Below are positions 8,718 to 16,831 of a DNA stretch of 64,000 bases, one piece after another (positions within the stretch are counted from its first letter, which is position 1; each line of letters opens with the position of its first letter). The stretch spans positions 58,395 to 122,394 of the forward strand of contig NZ_JAAVUR010000017.1 in assembly GCF_018449545.1 (NCBI RefSeq). The letters run 5' to 3'. A program made the position numbers and the translations under genes. The notes beneath the pieces were generated by a model. That model did not search any database. It saw only the letters and a program-made list of their open reading frames with translations, and was not told the origin of the DNA. This DNA is from Granulicella sp. dw_53. GTDB taxonomy: Bacteria > Acidobacteriota > Terriglobia > Terriglobales > Acidobacteriaceae.

Positions 8718-10799
8718 GTGACGATGACCTTGAGAATTTCGCAGTTTGCAGCGGTGTGCGGGCTGGTCCTGCTGACTTTGCCGAGAGTGGTGTCAGCGCA
8801 GGCACCACGGTACCAAAGCCCCTACAGCACGCCTGCGAGTGCTCCACAACAGCCCACAGCTCCGTTGCCGGCTCCGGCGGCGATCACGCCGAATGGCACG
8901 GTGGTGGAGGACGTCGTCGTCCGGGTTAACGACCAGATCATCAGCCGAAGCGACCTGGAGCGAAGCCAGCAGCAGTTAAACCAGGAGATCCAGCAGCAGG
9001 GCAGCAACGTCAGTTCTGCGGACGCCGCCGATCGTCAGAAGACGCTGTTGCGCGACATGATCGACCAGCAATTGCTGCTCTCGCGGGCGAAGGAGCTCGG
9101 GCTCAATGCCGATGCGGAGATGACCCGCAGGCTGGACGAGATCCGCAAGCAGAACAAGCTGGACACCATGGAAGACCTCGAGAAGGCGGCCCGTTCGCAG
9201 GGCGTCTCGTATGAGGACTTCAAGAGCAACATCAAGAACGGCATCCTGACGCAGCAGGTGGTGCGGGACGAGGTCGGGCGCCGGCTGCAGCCGACGCAGG
9301 GACAAGAGCAGGCGTTCTACGAGGCTCATAAGCAGGAGTTCGAGCAGCCGGAGCAGGTTCGGCTGAGCGAGATCCTGATTCCGACTTCCCCGGACGCCAA
9401 GGACGATGCTGTTGCCCAAGCGAAGGCCAAGGCGGAGGATATCTCCGCCAAGGTCAAGGCGGGCGGCAAGTTCGAGGATCTGGCGAAGAGCTATTCCGGC
9501 GGCCCAACGGCCTCCCAGGGCGGCGATCTGGGACTGTTCAAGCGCGGCGCGCTGGCTAAAGTCCTTGAAGATCAGACCTTTGTACTTAAGGCAGGCGACG
9601 CGACCGCTCCGATCCGAACCCGTCAGGGATTCGTGATTCTGAAGGTGACGGAACACCAGGCCAGCGGCATTCCGCCCATGAAAGACGTCGAACCTCAGAT
9701 TCAAGAGGCGCTGTACATGCAACAGATGCAGCCCGCGCTGCGTGCCTATCTGACCAAACTGCGGGAAGAGGCTTACATCGACATCAAGCCAGGCTTTGTC
9801 GACGCTGGGGCAAGTTCCAAGCAGACCAAGCCGGTGTTTACGGCCTACACGCCTCCCGTGGTGAAGAAGAAGAAGACGCAGGAGAAGCAGCGGTTCGACC
9901 GAGGCGGAAGGTTCTCCACGGCGAACAGAGAGACTCCGGCAGAGAAGGCCGCTGCCGCGGCTGGTCCAGCTACGGCTGTGCCTGCGCTTCCGGCACCTGG
10001 GGCTGAAGGAGCTAGTGCTGCTTCGACCGCCACGACGGCTGCTGGAACTCCCGCTGCCGCTGCTGCAACTCCGACCACTCCGACGACTACTGCCAGCAAT
10101 AGTAAGGCTCCTGCGCCGGGCAAGCAGAAGAAGATCAAGAAGGAGAAGGTCCGGTTCGGACAGGCTCCCCGGAACTCGCTGCCGCCTGCACCGCAGGATC
10201 TAGCTAGCGACGCCGGGTTGGGCCGGCCAGACCGGGACGATGCTGCAACCGGGCCGGGTGGTTCAGCGGCTCCAGGTGCGGCGATCGCTCCGGCGGAGAC
10301 CGTATCTCAGTTCTCGTCCACGTCCGATCCCGATCCACTGGCGCCGAAGGCTCCGGTGACGGGCAAGGTTCGCTATAGTGCCCGGGCGAAGGAGGTTGCA
10401 GCGACCAAGAAGGCGGTGAAGGTTTCCAAAGCCAAGGAGAAGGCCGTCGCGACTCCTGCTCCAGCCGATACTCAGGAGCTGGCGACGCAGAAGACCCAGG
10501 CTGCTCCGCTGGGCCTGAACGGCGACACCGTGAAGAAGAAGAAGAAGAAGCGGGAGAAGGGCGCTCCGAAGGAGAGGCTGCAGCAGAAGCCGAAGGATCC
10601 GTCGGCACCTGCTCCCGAGGCGACTCCGTACCGGAACCCGATTAATCCGGGTATCACGACGCCTGCCACGAAGACGGCGCCCGCGTCGGACGGTACGACG
10701 CTTCCTCCGGCCAATTCGTCTGCTCCGGGCGCCCCTCCGCAAGGGAATACCACTCCCGCTACTCCGGGTGCGCCGATTCCAACGCCTCCTCCAAACTAG
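8718..10799 (+). CDS. SurA-like peptidyl-prolyl isomerase with long basic Ala/Pro tail
   Basis: Residues 1-28 form a signal peptide. Residues about 50-200 match the SurA N-terminal chaperone domain (VVVRVNDQIISRSDLER, LLRDMIDQQLLLSRAKELGL). Residues about 215-320 form a parvulin PPIC domain (VRLSEILIPTS, FEDLAKSYSGGPTASQGGDLG, RQGFVILKVTEH). The remaining 320 or so residues are low complexity, rich in Ala, Pro, Thr and Lys, with basic patches such as VKKKKTQEKQRF and VKKKKKKREKG. The core should assist outer-membrane protein folding in the periplasm; the tail is not part of the usual SurA and may contact the envelope or peptidoglycan. GTG at 8718 and ATG at 8724 are equally possible starts. 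Confidence 0.9.
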   Translation: MTMTLRISQFAAVCGLVLLTLPRVVSAQAPRYQSPYSTPASAPQQPTAPLPAPAAITPNGTVVEDVVVRVNDQIISRSDLERSQQQLNQEIQQQGSNVSSADAADRQKTLLRDMIDQQLLLSRAKELGLNADAEMTRRLDEIRKQNKLDTMEDLEKAARSQGVSYEDFKSNIKNGILTQQVVRDEVGRRLQPTQGQEQAFYEAHKQEFEQPEQVRLSEILIPTSPDAKDDAVAQAKAKAEDISAKVKAGGKFEDLAKSYSGGPTASQGGDLGLFKRGALAKVLEDQTFVLKAGDATAPIRTRQGFVILKVTEHQASGIPPMKDVEPQIQEALYMQQMQPALRAYLTKLREEAYIDIKPGFVDAGASSKQTKPVFTAYTPPVVKKKKTQEKQRFDRGGRFSTANRETPAEKAAAAAGPATAVPALPAPGAEGASAASTATTAAGTPAAAAATPTTPTTTASNSKAPAPGKQKKIKKEKVRFGQAPRNSLPPAPQDLASDAGLGRPDRDDAATGPGGSAAPGAAIAPAETVSQFSSTSDPDPLAPKAPVTGKVRYSARAKEVAATKKAVKVSKAKEKAVATPAPADTQELATQKTQAAPLGLNGDTVKKKKKKREKGAPKERLQQKPKDPSAPAPEATPYRNPINPGITTPATKTAPASDGTTLPPANSSAPGAPPQGNTTPATPGAPIPTPPPN

Positions 10800-10828
10800 C
10801 CGCAGGTTCCATGCTTCATGGTTCTACG

Positions 10829-10856
10829 AACGGGAGTGGCTTCGGCTGCTCCCGTT
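10829..10856 (+). terminator. Intrinsic terminator with UUCG tetraloop
   Basis: A 12-bp stem with two G-U pairs closes the very stable TTCG tetraloop (AACGGGAGTGGC ttcg and its partner), followed by TCTTTG. It lies 30 bases after the stop of the SurA-like gene and is well suited to end its transcript. Confidence 0.8.
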
Positions 10857-11032
10857 TCTTTGCCTCAGAGGGTGGGGGTACCCCCCTGGGGGTATTTGGG
10901 TATAAGCGCTTTCTTTTCTGCGGCTTACGGGACACTACTGCTTGTAAGCGGCTCATTCTAAATGGGTTGTGCGCAAATACGACGGCCAGCTTGAGTTACG
11001 GCGATTTTTCTCCTCTCTTCCTACAAAACTGG

Positions 11033-11064
11033 AAAAGCCCCCGATGGATTGGGGGCTTTTTTTT
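11033..11064. terminator. Intrinsic terminator AAAAGCCCCC/GGGGGCTTTT
   Basis: A 10-bp perfect stem with an 8-base loop followed by eight T residues on the + strand; the left arm's A-run gives T residues on the - strand too, so it can work in both directions. It separates the SurA-like gene from the convergent glycosyltransferase gene and directly abuts copy A of the dispersed repeat. Confidence 0.8.
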
Positions 11065-11067
11065 GAT

Positions 11068-11176
11068 CTCTAGTTCTATTTTATGGGATCGGCCAAAACT
11101 AACGTGTCACTTTTATTTCTTTTGGAATCAACCGTTTGGGTGGTTTTGGGGCTTGACATGCGATTTTGCTGAGGAA
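11068..11176 (+). repeat. Dispersed intergenic repeat, copy A
   Basis: Shares ordered blocks with two other places in the window: TTCTATTTTA, AAAACTAA, GTG(T/C)CACTT, TTTTGGGGCTTGACAT and GATTTTGCTG. The blocks keep near-identical spacing over about 110 bases. The other copies are at 49228-49396 (B) and 63509-63668 (C), all in the same orientation and none inside a gene. Identity is highest in the TTGACA part. It could be a decayed mobile element end, a conserved non-coding RNA or promoter region; the sequence alone does not decide. The 477-base gap between the flanking genes holds this repeat, two terminators and no credible gene. Confidence 0.7.
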
Positions 11177-11276
11177 TTTGCGAAAACAAACTATAGGAGC
11201 ACGAACAGAGGAGATGGTTGCGGGTTACGAACCGAAGGGAACTCTCCCAGGACGAGCGACGCGGAGGGGTTCCGTT

Positions 11277-12611
11277 TTAGCCGTTGGAGGCTCGGGTAGA
11301 TGGGGCCTGATGTTCGGAGCCATGGGACGGAACTGGAGTTCTTTGAGAGGAGAGATGAAAGGCCTCTTCGAGGAGGTCGACGGCCCGTTCCAAGCCATTG
11401 GTCTCGGCGATGGTCTCTTTCATTCGCATGGCATTCTGTCTGTACTTCGGATTCCCCATGACCTGATCGATGAGAGAGGAGAGCCGTGGGACCGATAGCT
11501 CTTCGATGGGAACAAAGGCTCCGGTCTTCGTGTGGGCGATCTTTGCGGCGTTTCCGGGTTGATCGTTGGTGACGGGGATTGCGACCATGGGCACTCCGTG
11601 CATCAAGGATTCGAGCGTTGTGTTCAGGCCAGCGTGCGTAATGCAAAGTGACGATCGCGCGAGAAGCTCCTGTTGCGGCGCACTGCGCACGACAATGGAG
11701 TTGGGCGGCAAGGATTGGATCATCTTCGGATCCACAGTTTGGCCAATGGAGAGGACAAGCTGTGTGCCCGGCTGTGTGCCCGCTGCCTTTGCGATGGTAT
11801 TGAAGATTTCCTGGATTCCGTTGTGGCCTGTTCCCATGGATGCATAGATTAAAGGTTCGCCGGTGAGTCGATCCCAGGGAAAGTCCACGTCGATCCGACC
11901 GGCGCCATCGTGGAACGGGCCGGTATGGTGAAACTGGGAGGGCCATTCCGTCCCTGCAAAGTCGAACTCTTTTAGCGATTGCGTGATCCAGGCAAGTTTC
12001 GAGATCAGGGCAAAGGGATCGTTCCAATCGATGCGTTGATCCAGGCCGATTCCTTCGGCGTAGGAGCGCGCGGCGATCCTGCTGGGCTCGAAGATGTGGT
12101 TGGTCTTGCGTAGCCCCTCACGATTTCTGGCCAGCGATTGGGGAGAGGAATCATGCGGCCAATCGAAGATGCATAGGGGCGTGCCTCCGGTGAAGTCCAG
12201 GTGAAAGGAGTTTGAGATGGTGGCGTATGGCATGCCCAGGTACATGGGTACAAGAGCCAACCCAGCCTGCCCCTCATCGAGGACTACAGCATCGATCCGC
12301 TCCTCTCGAAGTACGCGGAAGAGGTCGTCGGCCAGACCTTTGTGCGTCCAGGCGAGGATTTTCCAGACGAGTGCAAGAGCCTCCAGCCCGTGTAAGCTGC
12401 CTATTTGCTGGCGGAATTCCTGAACGGTGGAGGACGTTGACACGCTCTCGCCATATGGAACAAAGGACAGTTGGGCTGCGTGAGCAAAGGGCTCGGTCGA
12501 GGGAGCGCTGATCAATACAACGTCGTTTCCCCGAGCTTTTAGTCGCCGTGCGAGAGTGGAGGTCGGATTTAGATGCCCAGGGACTGGAACGGAGACAAAA
12601 GCAATTTTCAC
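11277..12611 (-). CDS. GT1-family (macrolide/MGT-type) glycosyltransferase
   Basis: 444 residues with the GT-B architecture of UDP-sugar-dependent GT1 enzymes. The N-terminal acceptor domain starts with KIAFVSVPVPGHLNPT, the family's H-containing motif (catalytic His in GHLNP). The C-terminal donor domain carries SMGTGHNGI, VVRSAPQQELL and the nucleotide-sugar signature THAGLNTTLESLMHGVP. Such enzymes glycosylate small lipophilic aglycones (macrolides, carotenoids, flavonoids). It lies downstream of an FAD-monooxygenase-like gene on the same strand, which suggests a two-gene tailoring or detoxification unit, but the acceptor is unknown. Two hairpins sit in its leader. The C-terminal Ser/Pro-rich tail of about 20 residues is not part of the fold. 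Confidence 0.88.
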   Translation of the reverse strand: MKIAFVSVPVPGHLNPTSTLARRLKARGNDVVLISAPSTEPFAHAAQLSFVPYGESVSTSSTVQEFRQQIGSLHGLEALALVWKILAWTHKGLADDLFRVLREERIDAVVLDEGQAGLALVPMYLGMPYATISNSFHLDFTGGTPLCIFDWPHDSSPQSLARNREGLRKTNHIFEPSRIAARSYAEGIGLDQRIDWNDPFALISKLAWITQSLKEFDFAGTEWPSQFHHTGPFHDGAGRIDVDFPWDRLTGEPLIYASMGTGHNGIQEIFNTIAKAAGTQPGTQLVLSIGQTVDPKMIQSLPPNSIVVRSAPQQELLARSSLCITHAGLNTTLESLMHGVPMVAIPVTNDQPGNAAKIAHTKTGAFVPIEELSVPRLSSLIDQVMGNPKYRQNAMRMKETIAETNGLERAVDLLEEAFHLSSQRTPVPSHGSEHQAPSTRASNG

Positions 12612-12627
12612 TAAGAACTCCTAGGTA

Positions 12628-12688
12628 GCCTTCGACGTGGAAGGCCTGTGAAACTCTGCTTTTCTAGATAGTCTTCGACGGAGAAGAC
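12628..12688 (-). promoter_or_regulatory. Tandem covarying hairpins in the glycosyltransferase leader
   Basis: Two units with nearly the same sequence: CTAGGTA-GCCTTC-GACGTG-GAAGGC and, 43 bases on, CTAGATA-GTCTTC-GACGGA-GAAGAC. Each folds into a 6-bp stem with a 6-base loop. The stems differ by a compensating pair (C-G against T-A), so pairing is kept while sequence changes. They lie 17-77 bases upstream of the glycosyltransferase start, either in its 5' leader or at an operator. Confidence 0.5.
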
Positions 12689-12765
12689 CGGTGGACGCCG
12701 TACGCGCGCTGCTTCTTTGTCCTCCGATAGAACACCGGATGGGAAAGAAACTTCCCGCCATTACG

Positions 12766-14172
12766 CTACGTTCCGAATCTGCTCCTTCGTATATTTTCAA
12801 TATTCTCGGACATCAGATCGGTTTGCCCAATCAGGCCTTGGATTTCATCGTGCGAGTTCTTGATGCTGCTCCACAATTTTCCTAATGCTGCTCCTATTTT
12901 GGAGAGATCAGGTTCATTGAATGAACCCAGCAGTTTTTCGGTTTCTACTTTATGGCTCTCCATATTGCTTTGGAGCGTCTGAAGGCGCTCGGCGAACTCG
13001 CCAAGATACCGCTTTGCCTGAGGATATGAGAGTGTGTTTTGTTGCTGTCTGACGCGAGCGATGTAATTCCTTAAATTTTGGATATTGTTGGTTAGAATCG
13101 CCAAGGTCCCTTCCAAGGCCTTCTTTGACGTGACGATATCCATCTGCGAATTGAAGTTGCTGAAAGATGATTCAGTATCATCGGAGCGGTCGAGCTTTTT
13201 GAGTTCCTGAAAGAGTTGCCGCAGTTTTTCTAAACCTACATAACCGGCGGCAACGCCACTGCCTTGCTCAGGATGAGGAGTCACCGCGGCGTCGCCGAGG
13301 AGAACAGCCGGGTACTGCTGGCTGTAGAACTGGGTTGCACGCTGGACCGAGATCTCGAAGACAGCCACGTTTTTCTCAACCTGTTTGAGAGAGCTCAAAA
13401 TACTTGTAGTTTGACCTACGGTTAGAAGAATTTTTCTCAGGTCGGCCGGAGCCGCCTGTAGCCTCTGGAAGTCAGCGGCGGAGCAGTTTCGCAAGGTAGC
13501 GAGCAGATAGTTGTGATCTTCTGTTGGAATGGGTGTTTTTTTCCCGATGACCCCGTTCGCTAGCTTCTGGGCCTCATTTTTTCTCTGAAGCTGATTAGCA
13601 TCAGAGGTAAGGGATGCCTTTTCTGGATTGAAGATGCCATAGGCTCCATAGTCTTTCGGTGCAAGCTTCTGGAAAGCGAAACCTAATATATTCGTAATGA
13701 GAGGATCGGCAGCAGCACCTCCTCCAACGGAGACGACGAGAAAGTCCGCTTCGATTACTTTGAGCGCGCCTCCTATAGTCATCTTGCGGCCCTTTTCATC
13801 ACACGCGCGAAGAGTCAGCGTCATCGATTTATAGCGGCCATGGTCATTCTTATCCCGACCACTGATCCTTTCGGCGATCCAGCCTCGTTCCAGCTTGATC
13901 CCTAGTGCCTTCGCCCGCGTGAGAAGAGCGTCTTCAATTTTGGAGAAGGCAATCGGGTCGCCCGCCTTTCCAGAGCGCCAACTCGATGGGGTTGCCTTGA
14001 TGCTCTGGAGATGCGTGATTGTGCTCTTATCGAGAACAGGGACGTTGGGCCGTGTATAGGCACCTCGTTTTTCGACCAAAGTGACGTTGCGTACAAAGTG
14101 CTGCCGTGCGTCGATCGCCGCCATGAGTCCAAGCGGACCGGCACCCAGGACAACCACCTTCTTAAAGGACAT
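12766..14172 (-). CDS. FAD-dependent monooxygenase-like protein with helical C-terminus
   Basis: The N-terminus KVVVLGAGPLGLMAAIDARQ is a dinucleotide-binding GxGxxG motif with a downstream acidic residue in LVEKR. The block IEDALLTRAKALGIKLERG resembles the second strand-helix region of PHBH-fold flavoproteins, and AVLLGDAAVTPHPEQGSGVAAGY matches the flavin GD motif of aromatic hydroxylases. This makes an FAD monooxygenase fold likely for the first 330 residues. The last 130 residues are heptad-like helices (ALEGTLAILTNNIQNLRNYIARVRQQ and on), which the family usually lacks. It lies directly upstream of the glycosyltransferase on the same strand. The substrate is unknown; lower GC than its neighbours hints at recent transfer. 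Confidence 0.7.
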   Translation of the reverse strand: MSFKKVVVLGAGPLGLMAAIDARQHFVRNVTLVEKRGAYTRPNVPVLDKSTITHLQSIKATPSSWRSGKAGDPIAFSKIEDALLTRAKALGIKLERGWIAERISGRDKNDHGRYKSMTLTLRACDEKGRKMTIGGALKVIEADFLVVSVGGGAAADPLITNILGFAFQKLAPKDYGAYGIFNPEKASLTSDANQLQRKNEAQKLANGVIGKKTPIPTEDHNYLLATLRNCSAADFQRLQAAPADLRKILLTVGQTTSILSSLKQVEKNVAVFEISVQRATQFYSQQYPAVLLGDAAVTPHPEQGSGVAAGYVGLEKLRQLFQELKKLDRSDDTESSFSNFNSQMDIVTSKKALEGTLAILTNNIQNLRNYIARVRQQQNTLSYPQAKRYLGEFAERLQTLQSNMESHKVETEKLLGSFNEPDLSKIGAALGKLWSSIKNSHDEIQGLIGQTDLMSENIENIRRSRFGT

Positions 14173-14593
14173 TCAACCCTCACTATAGAAACGTAAGTTG
14201 TTATCACGGCCTTCGCGAAGCACACAGCAGAAGACGCCAGGATCGGTGATGGAACTTTCTTCTGGAGAAACACTGAAACTATCTTCTTATTTCCGGACTA
14301 CCGATTTTCTTTTCACAAAGTAAGAGGAAATATAAGTTTCTTTTGGGTGTTTCTACCCTTAGCCTTTCCAGACTTTGCAAAAGATCAAACTAAAATTCGA
14401 ATCCCTGCTGATGCGCTTCCGAAATGTACTGAAGGGGTGCTTCTTTTTAATCTTTCGCGACTGAGTGGTCTCGCGAGGCGGAGAATTCTCCATCTCTTGG
14501 TTCCTTTAGCAAAGCGGCTTGTGTGCGTGGTCCAGAACCGTGCCGGGTGGCGGCGGCTTTGGCGGGGAGAGGTGTGGGGGTATTCTGGATGCG
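14173..14593. other. Non-coding stretch between divergent genes
   Basis: 420 bases, clearly A/T-richer than its surroundings in the left half. It contains an imperfect inverted pair (GAAACTATCTTCTTATTTCC near 14275 and GGAAATATAAGTTTC near 14327) separated by about 30 bases. No gene could be supported. It must carry the promoters for the flavoprotein and the HD nuclease. Confidence 0.4.
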
Positions 14594-15574
14594 ATGAAAG
14601 ACTTTTTTATAGCGGATGCGGCGCGGTTCGATAACGCGGTGGTGACGACGTACTTTGCGTTGTCGGGGCTCCAGGTGCGGGAGAAGAAGCAGGGTGGGCA
14701 GTTTCTGGCGCTGACCTTGACGGATAAGACGGGGGCGATCGAGGCGCGGATGTGGGACGACATCGCGGAGGCGGTCGCGAACTGCGCGGAGGGCTGCTAT
14801 GTGAAGGTGCAAGGACAGATCTCGAAGTACCAGGGGAAGTTCCAGATCACGCTGACGAAGATGAGGAATGCGGCGGAGAGCGAGATCGATCCGGCAGACT
14901 ATATGCCGGCGACGAAGTTTGATGTGAACGAAATGTGGGCGGAGCTACGCGGGTATGTCAGCGAGTTTGCCAATGAGGATTTGAAGCGGCTCGTGTTTTC
15001 GTTTCTGGATGATCCGGAGCTGGGGGCCGCGTATCGAGAGGCTCCGGCGGCGAAGGTGCTGCATCATGCGTGGCTGGGGGGACTGCTGGAGCATGTGTTA
15101 ACGCTAGTGCGGGTGTGCAGGGCGACGGCTCCGTTTTATCCGGAGGTGGATGCGGATCTGCTGGTGACGGGGGCGATTCTTCATGACATCGGGAAGGTGA
15201 GGGAGCTGAGCTGGAAGAACTCCTTCTCGTACACGTTGGAGGGGCAGATGATTGGGCACATCAGCATCGCGCAGGGGATGCTGGTGGAGAAGGTGCGGGA
15301 GCTGCAGCCGTTTCCGCAGAGGTTGCGGGTGCTGGTGGAGCATATGATTCTGAGCCACCATGGGAAGTATGAGTTTGGATCGCCGAAGCTGCCGATGACT
15401 CCGGAGGCGCTGTTGCTGAATGTGCTGGACGATCTTGAGGCCAAGATGCAGGCGATGCGAAACGAGTTCGCCAAGGCTGAGGCGAATGGCAAAGGACCGG
15501 GAGAGATGACGGATTGGGTGAGGAGTCTGGAGCGGCCGGTGCTGGATTCGCGGGCTTATTTGAAGGGGGAGTAG
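14594..15574 (+). CDS. YhaM-like 3'-5' exoribonuclease (OB fold + HD domain)
   Basis: 326 residues, close to the usual size of YhaM. Residues 1-95 form an OB-fold nucleic-acid binding domain (FFIADAARFDNAVVTTYF, FLALTLTDKTGAIEARMWDD, YVKVQGQISKYQGKFQITL). Residues about 130-310 form the HD phosphohydrolase domain: HHAWLGGLLEHVLTL, AILHDIGK, GQMIGHISIAQ and MILSHHG, giving the metal-binding His/Asp set. YhaM homologues degrade RNA or DNA from the 3' end. ATG at 14594 is chosen because the family starts with this segment; a longer frame from 14519 adds 25 Gly-rich residues without similarity. Confidence 0.85.
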   Translation: MKDFFIADAARFDNAVVTTYFALSGLQVREKKQGGQFLALTLTDKTGAIEARMWDDIAEAVANCAEGCYVKVQGQISKYQGKFQITLTKMRNAAESEIDPADYMPATKFDVNEMWAELRGYVSEFANEDLKRLVFSFLDDPELGAAYREAPAAKVLHHAWLGGLLEHVLTLVRVCRATAPFYPEVDADLLVTGAILHDIGKVRELSWKNSFSYTLEGQMIGHISIAQGMLVEKVRELQPFPQRLRVLVEHMILSHHGKYEFGSPKLPMTPEALLLNVLDDLEAKMQAMRNEFAKAEANGKGPGEMTDWVRSLERPVLDSRAYLKGE

Positions 15575-15592
15575 GCGGGACTGCGGGTTGGC

Positions 15593-16207
15593 TTAGGCTA
15601 GTCTTGATTCCAGGTAGGCGGTTAGGGCTTGCTTGAACTCCTGGACTAGTTTTTGGCGTTCTTTTGGTTTGGCTTCGGCGTAGAGGGGGTTCATTCCTTT
15701 GACGATCTGCAGCGTTACGTTGGCGATGCGGAATGCGTCTTCGGGGGTTAGTTTTGGCTGCTTCTTGCGGTAGTGGGTGGAGAAGTGTTCGCGGAGGCGG
15801 TTTCTTGCGACGGGGTCGCGCTTGAACTTTGTGGGGACGCTAAGCAGAGCCATGTAGGCTGGGCGGCTGTCCATGAAGGCGACCAGGACTTCGAAGATGC
15901 GGTCGACCCATTGGGGGATGCTGAGGGTGTGGGCTTGCTGAGTCAAGGGAGTTAGGTGGGTCTCCATCTCGTCTCCGTACTGGGTGCGGAGAGCGATGAC
16001 GATGGCTTCTTTATTGGGGAAGTACTGGTACAGGGCTCCGATGGATGCGCCGGCGCGCTCGGCGATCTGGGTCATGGTGGCGGCGTCGTAGCCGACTTCG
16101 GCGATGACTGCCGAAGAGGCTTCGAGTAGATCGACGACGCGACGTTCTCCTCTCTGCTGCTGCGGGATACGACGCGGAGGCTTTGACAGATCTGAGGGCA
16201 TCCTCAT
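15593..16207 (-). CDS. TetR/AcrR-family transcriptional regulator
   Basis: 204 residues. The N-terminal DNA-binding domain is typical (ASSAVIAEVGYDAATMTQIAE followed by GASIGALYQYFPNKEA), while the C-terminal helical ligand domain is unassigned. It is divergent from an isochorismatase-like gene and a DHA2 exporter, the classic arrangement for a repressor that is released by the exporter's substrate. Two ATG codons are possible (16207 and 16201). A 20-bp inverted repeat lies between the two divergent starts. The gene ends 19 bases from the convergent YhaM-like gene. Confidence 0.92.
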   Translation of the reverse strand: MRMPSDLSKPPRRIPQQQRGERRVVDLLEASSAVIAEVGYDAATMTQIAERAGASIGALYQYFPNKEAIVIALRTQYGDEMETHLTPLTQQAHTLSIPQWVDRIFEVLVAFMDSRPAYMALLSVPTKFKRDPVARNRLREHFSTHYRKKQPKLTPEDAFRIANVTLQIVKGMNPLYAEAKPKERQKLVQEFKQALTAYLESRLA

Positions 16208-16223
16208 ATTATAGGAGAAGTAA

Positions 16224-16243
16224 ATGTGAGGGAATCCTCATAT
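16224..16243. promoter_or_regulatory. Candidate TetR operator
   Basis: Inverted repeat ATGTGAGG-GAAT-CCTCATAT with 7 of 8 pairs complementary, in the 51-base gap between the divergent TetR and hydrolase genes. A further half site CCTCATATT occurs at 16202. A repressor bound here would cover both start regions. Confidence 0.6.
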
Positions 16244-16258
16244 TGGGAGATATTTTTC

Positions 16259-16831
16259 ATGGCAAATTTGAATCTGGATCCGAAGACGAGCGCGCTTGTA
16301 CTGATCGATCTGCAACATGGCATTGTGGGGGCGCAACTCTCTCCGTACTCGGGTAAGGATGTCGCCGCACAGGGCGCGAAGCTGGCTGCGGCGTTTCGGC
16401 AGGCGGGCGGCACGGTAGTTTATGTTCGGGTGGAGTTGGCTGAGCTTCTCAATCTGCCGGTGGATGCGCCGTCGCGTGATCCGAATGCTCCGCCACCTCC
16501 GCCGGCTGCATCGCAGCTCGTGCCGGAGAGTGGATATCAGTCGGAGGATCTGCTGATTGTGAAGCGGCAGTGGGGAGCCTTCTATGGAACGCAGCTCGAT
16601 CAGTTGCTTCGCCGACGAGGGGTTCGCACCATTGTGTTGGGTGGCATTGCGACGAATATGGGGGTGGAGTCCACGGCGCGGGCGGCGTTCGACCGGGGCT
16701 ATGAGCTGGTTTTCGTTGAAGACGCGATGACGAGTATCAGCGCGGAGGCGCACGGCTTCGTGGTGCAGAGTATCTTTCCGCGCATGGGGCGGGTTCGCAA
16801 GGTGAGCGATGTGTTGGAAGCGCTGTCGTAA
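16259..16831 (+). CDS. Isochorismatase-family hydrolase-like protein (no catalytic Cys)
   Basis: 190 residues of the cysteine-hydrolase/isochorismatase fold. Asp17 in LVLIDLQ and Lys102 in IVKRQWGAFYGT supply two of the three family catalytic residues. The third, normally Cys in a T-N-x-C-V-E-S-T-A motif, is Gly135 here (TNMGVESTAR). Amidase-type members need the Cys; true isochorismatases such as PhzD work without it, so hydrolysis of a vinyl ether or a non-covalent reaction is more likely. ATG with GGGAGA 8 bases upstream is the start. Its stop overlaps the exporter start (TAATG), so the two are translated together under the TetR regulator. Confidence 0.88.
   Translation: MANLNLDPKTSALVLIDLQHGIVGAQLSPYSGKDVAAQGAKLAAAFRQAGGTVVYVRVELAELLNLPVDAPSRDPNAPPPPPAASQLVPESGYQSEDLLIVKRQWGAFYGTQLDQLLRRRGVRTIVLGGIATNMGVESTARAAFDRGYELVFVEDAMTSISAEAHGFVVQSIFPRMGRVRKVSDVLEALS

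Noticed and set aside
11153..11182. Promoter starting at TTGACA in repeat copy A
   Set aside because: The -35-like TTGACA is conserved in all three copies, but no -10 hexamer is conserved 16-18 bases downstream.
10811..11299. 162-codon frame after the SurA-like gene
   Set aside because: It runs through two terminators and the dispersed repeat and has no homology-like motif or Shine-Dalgarno.
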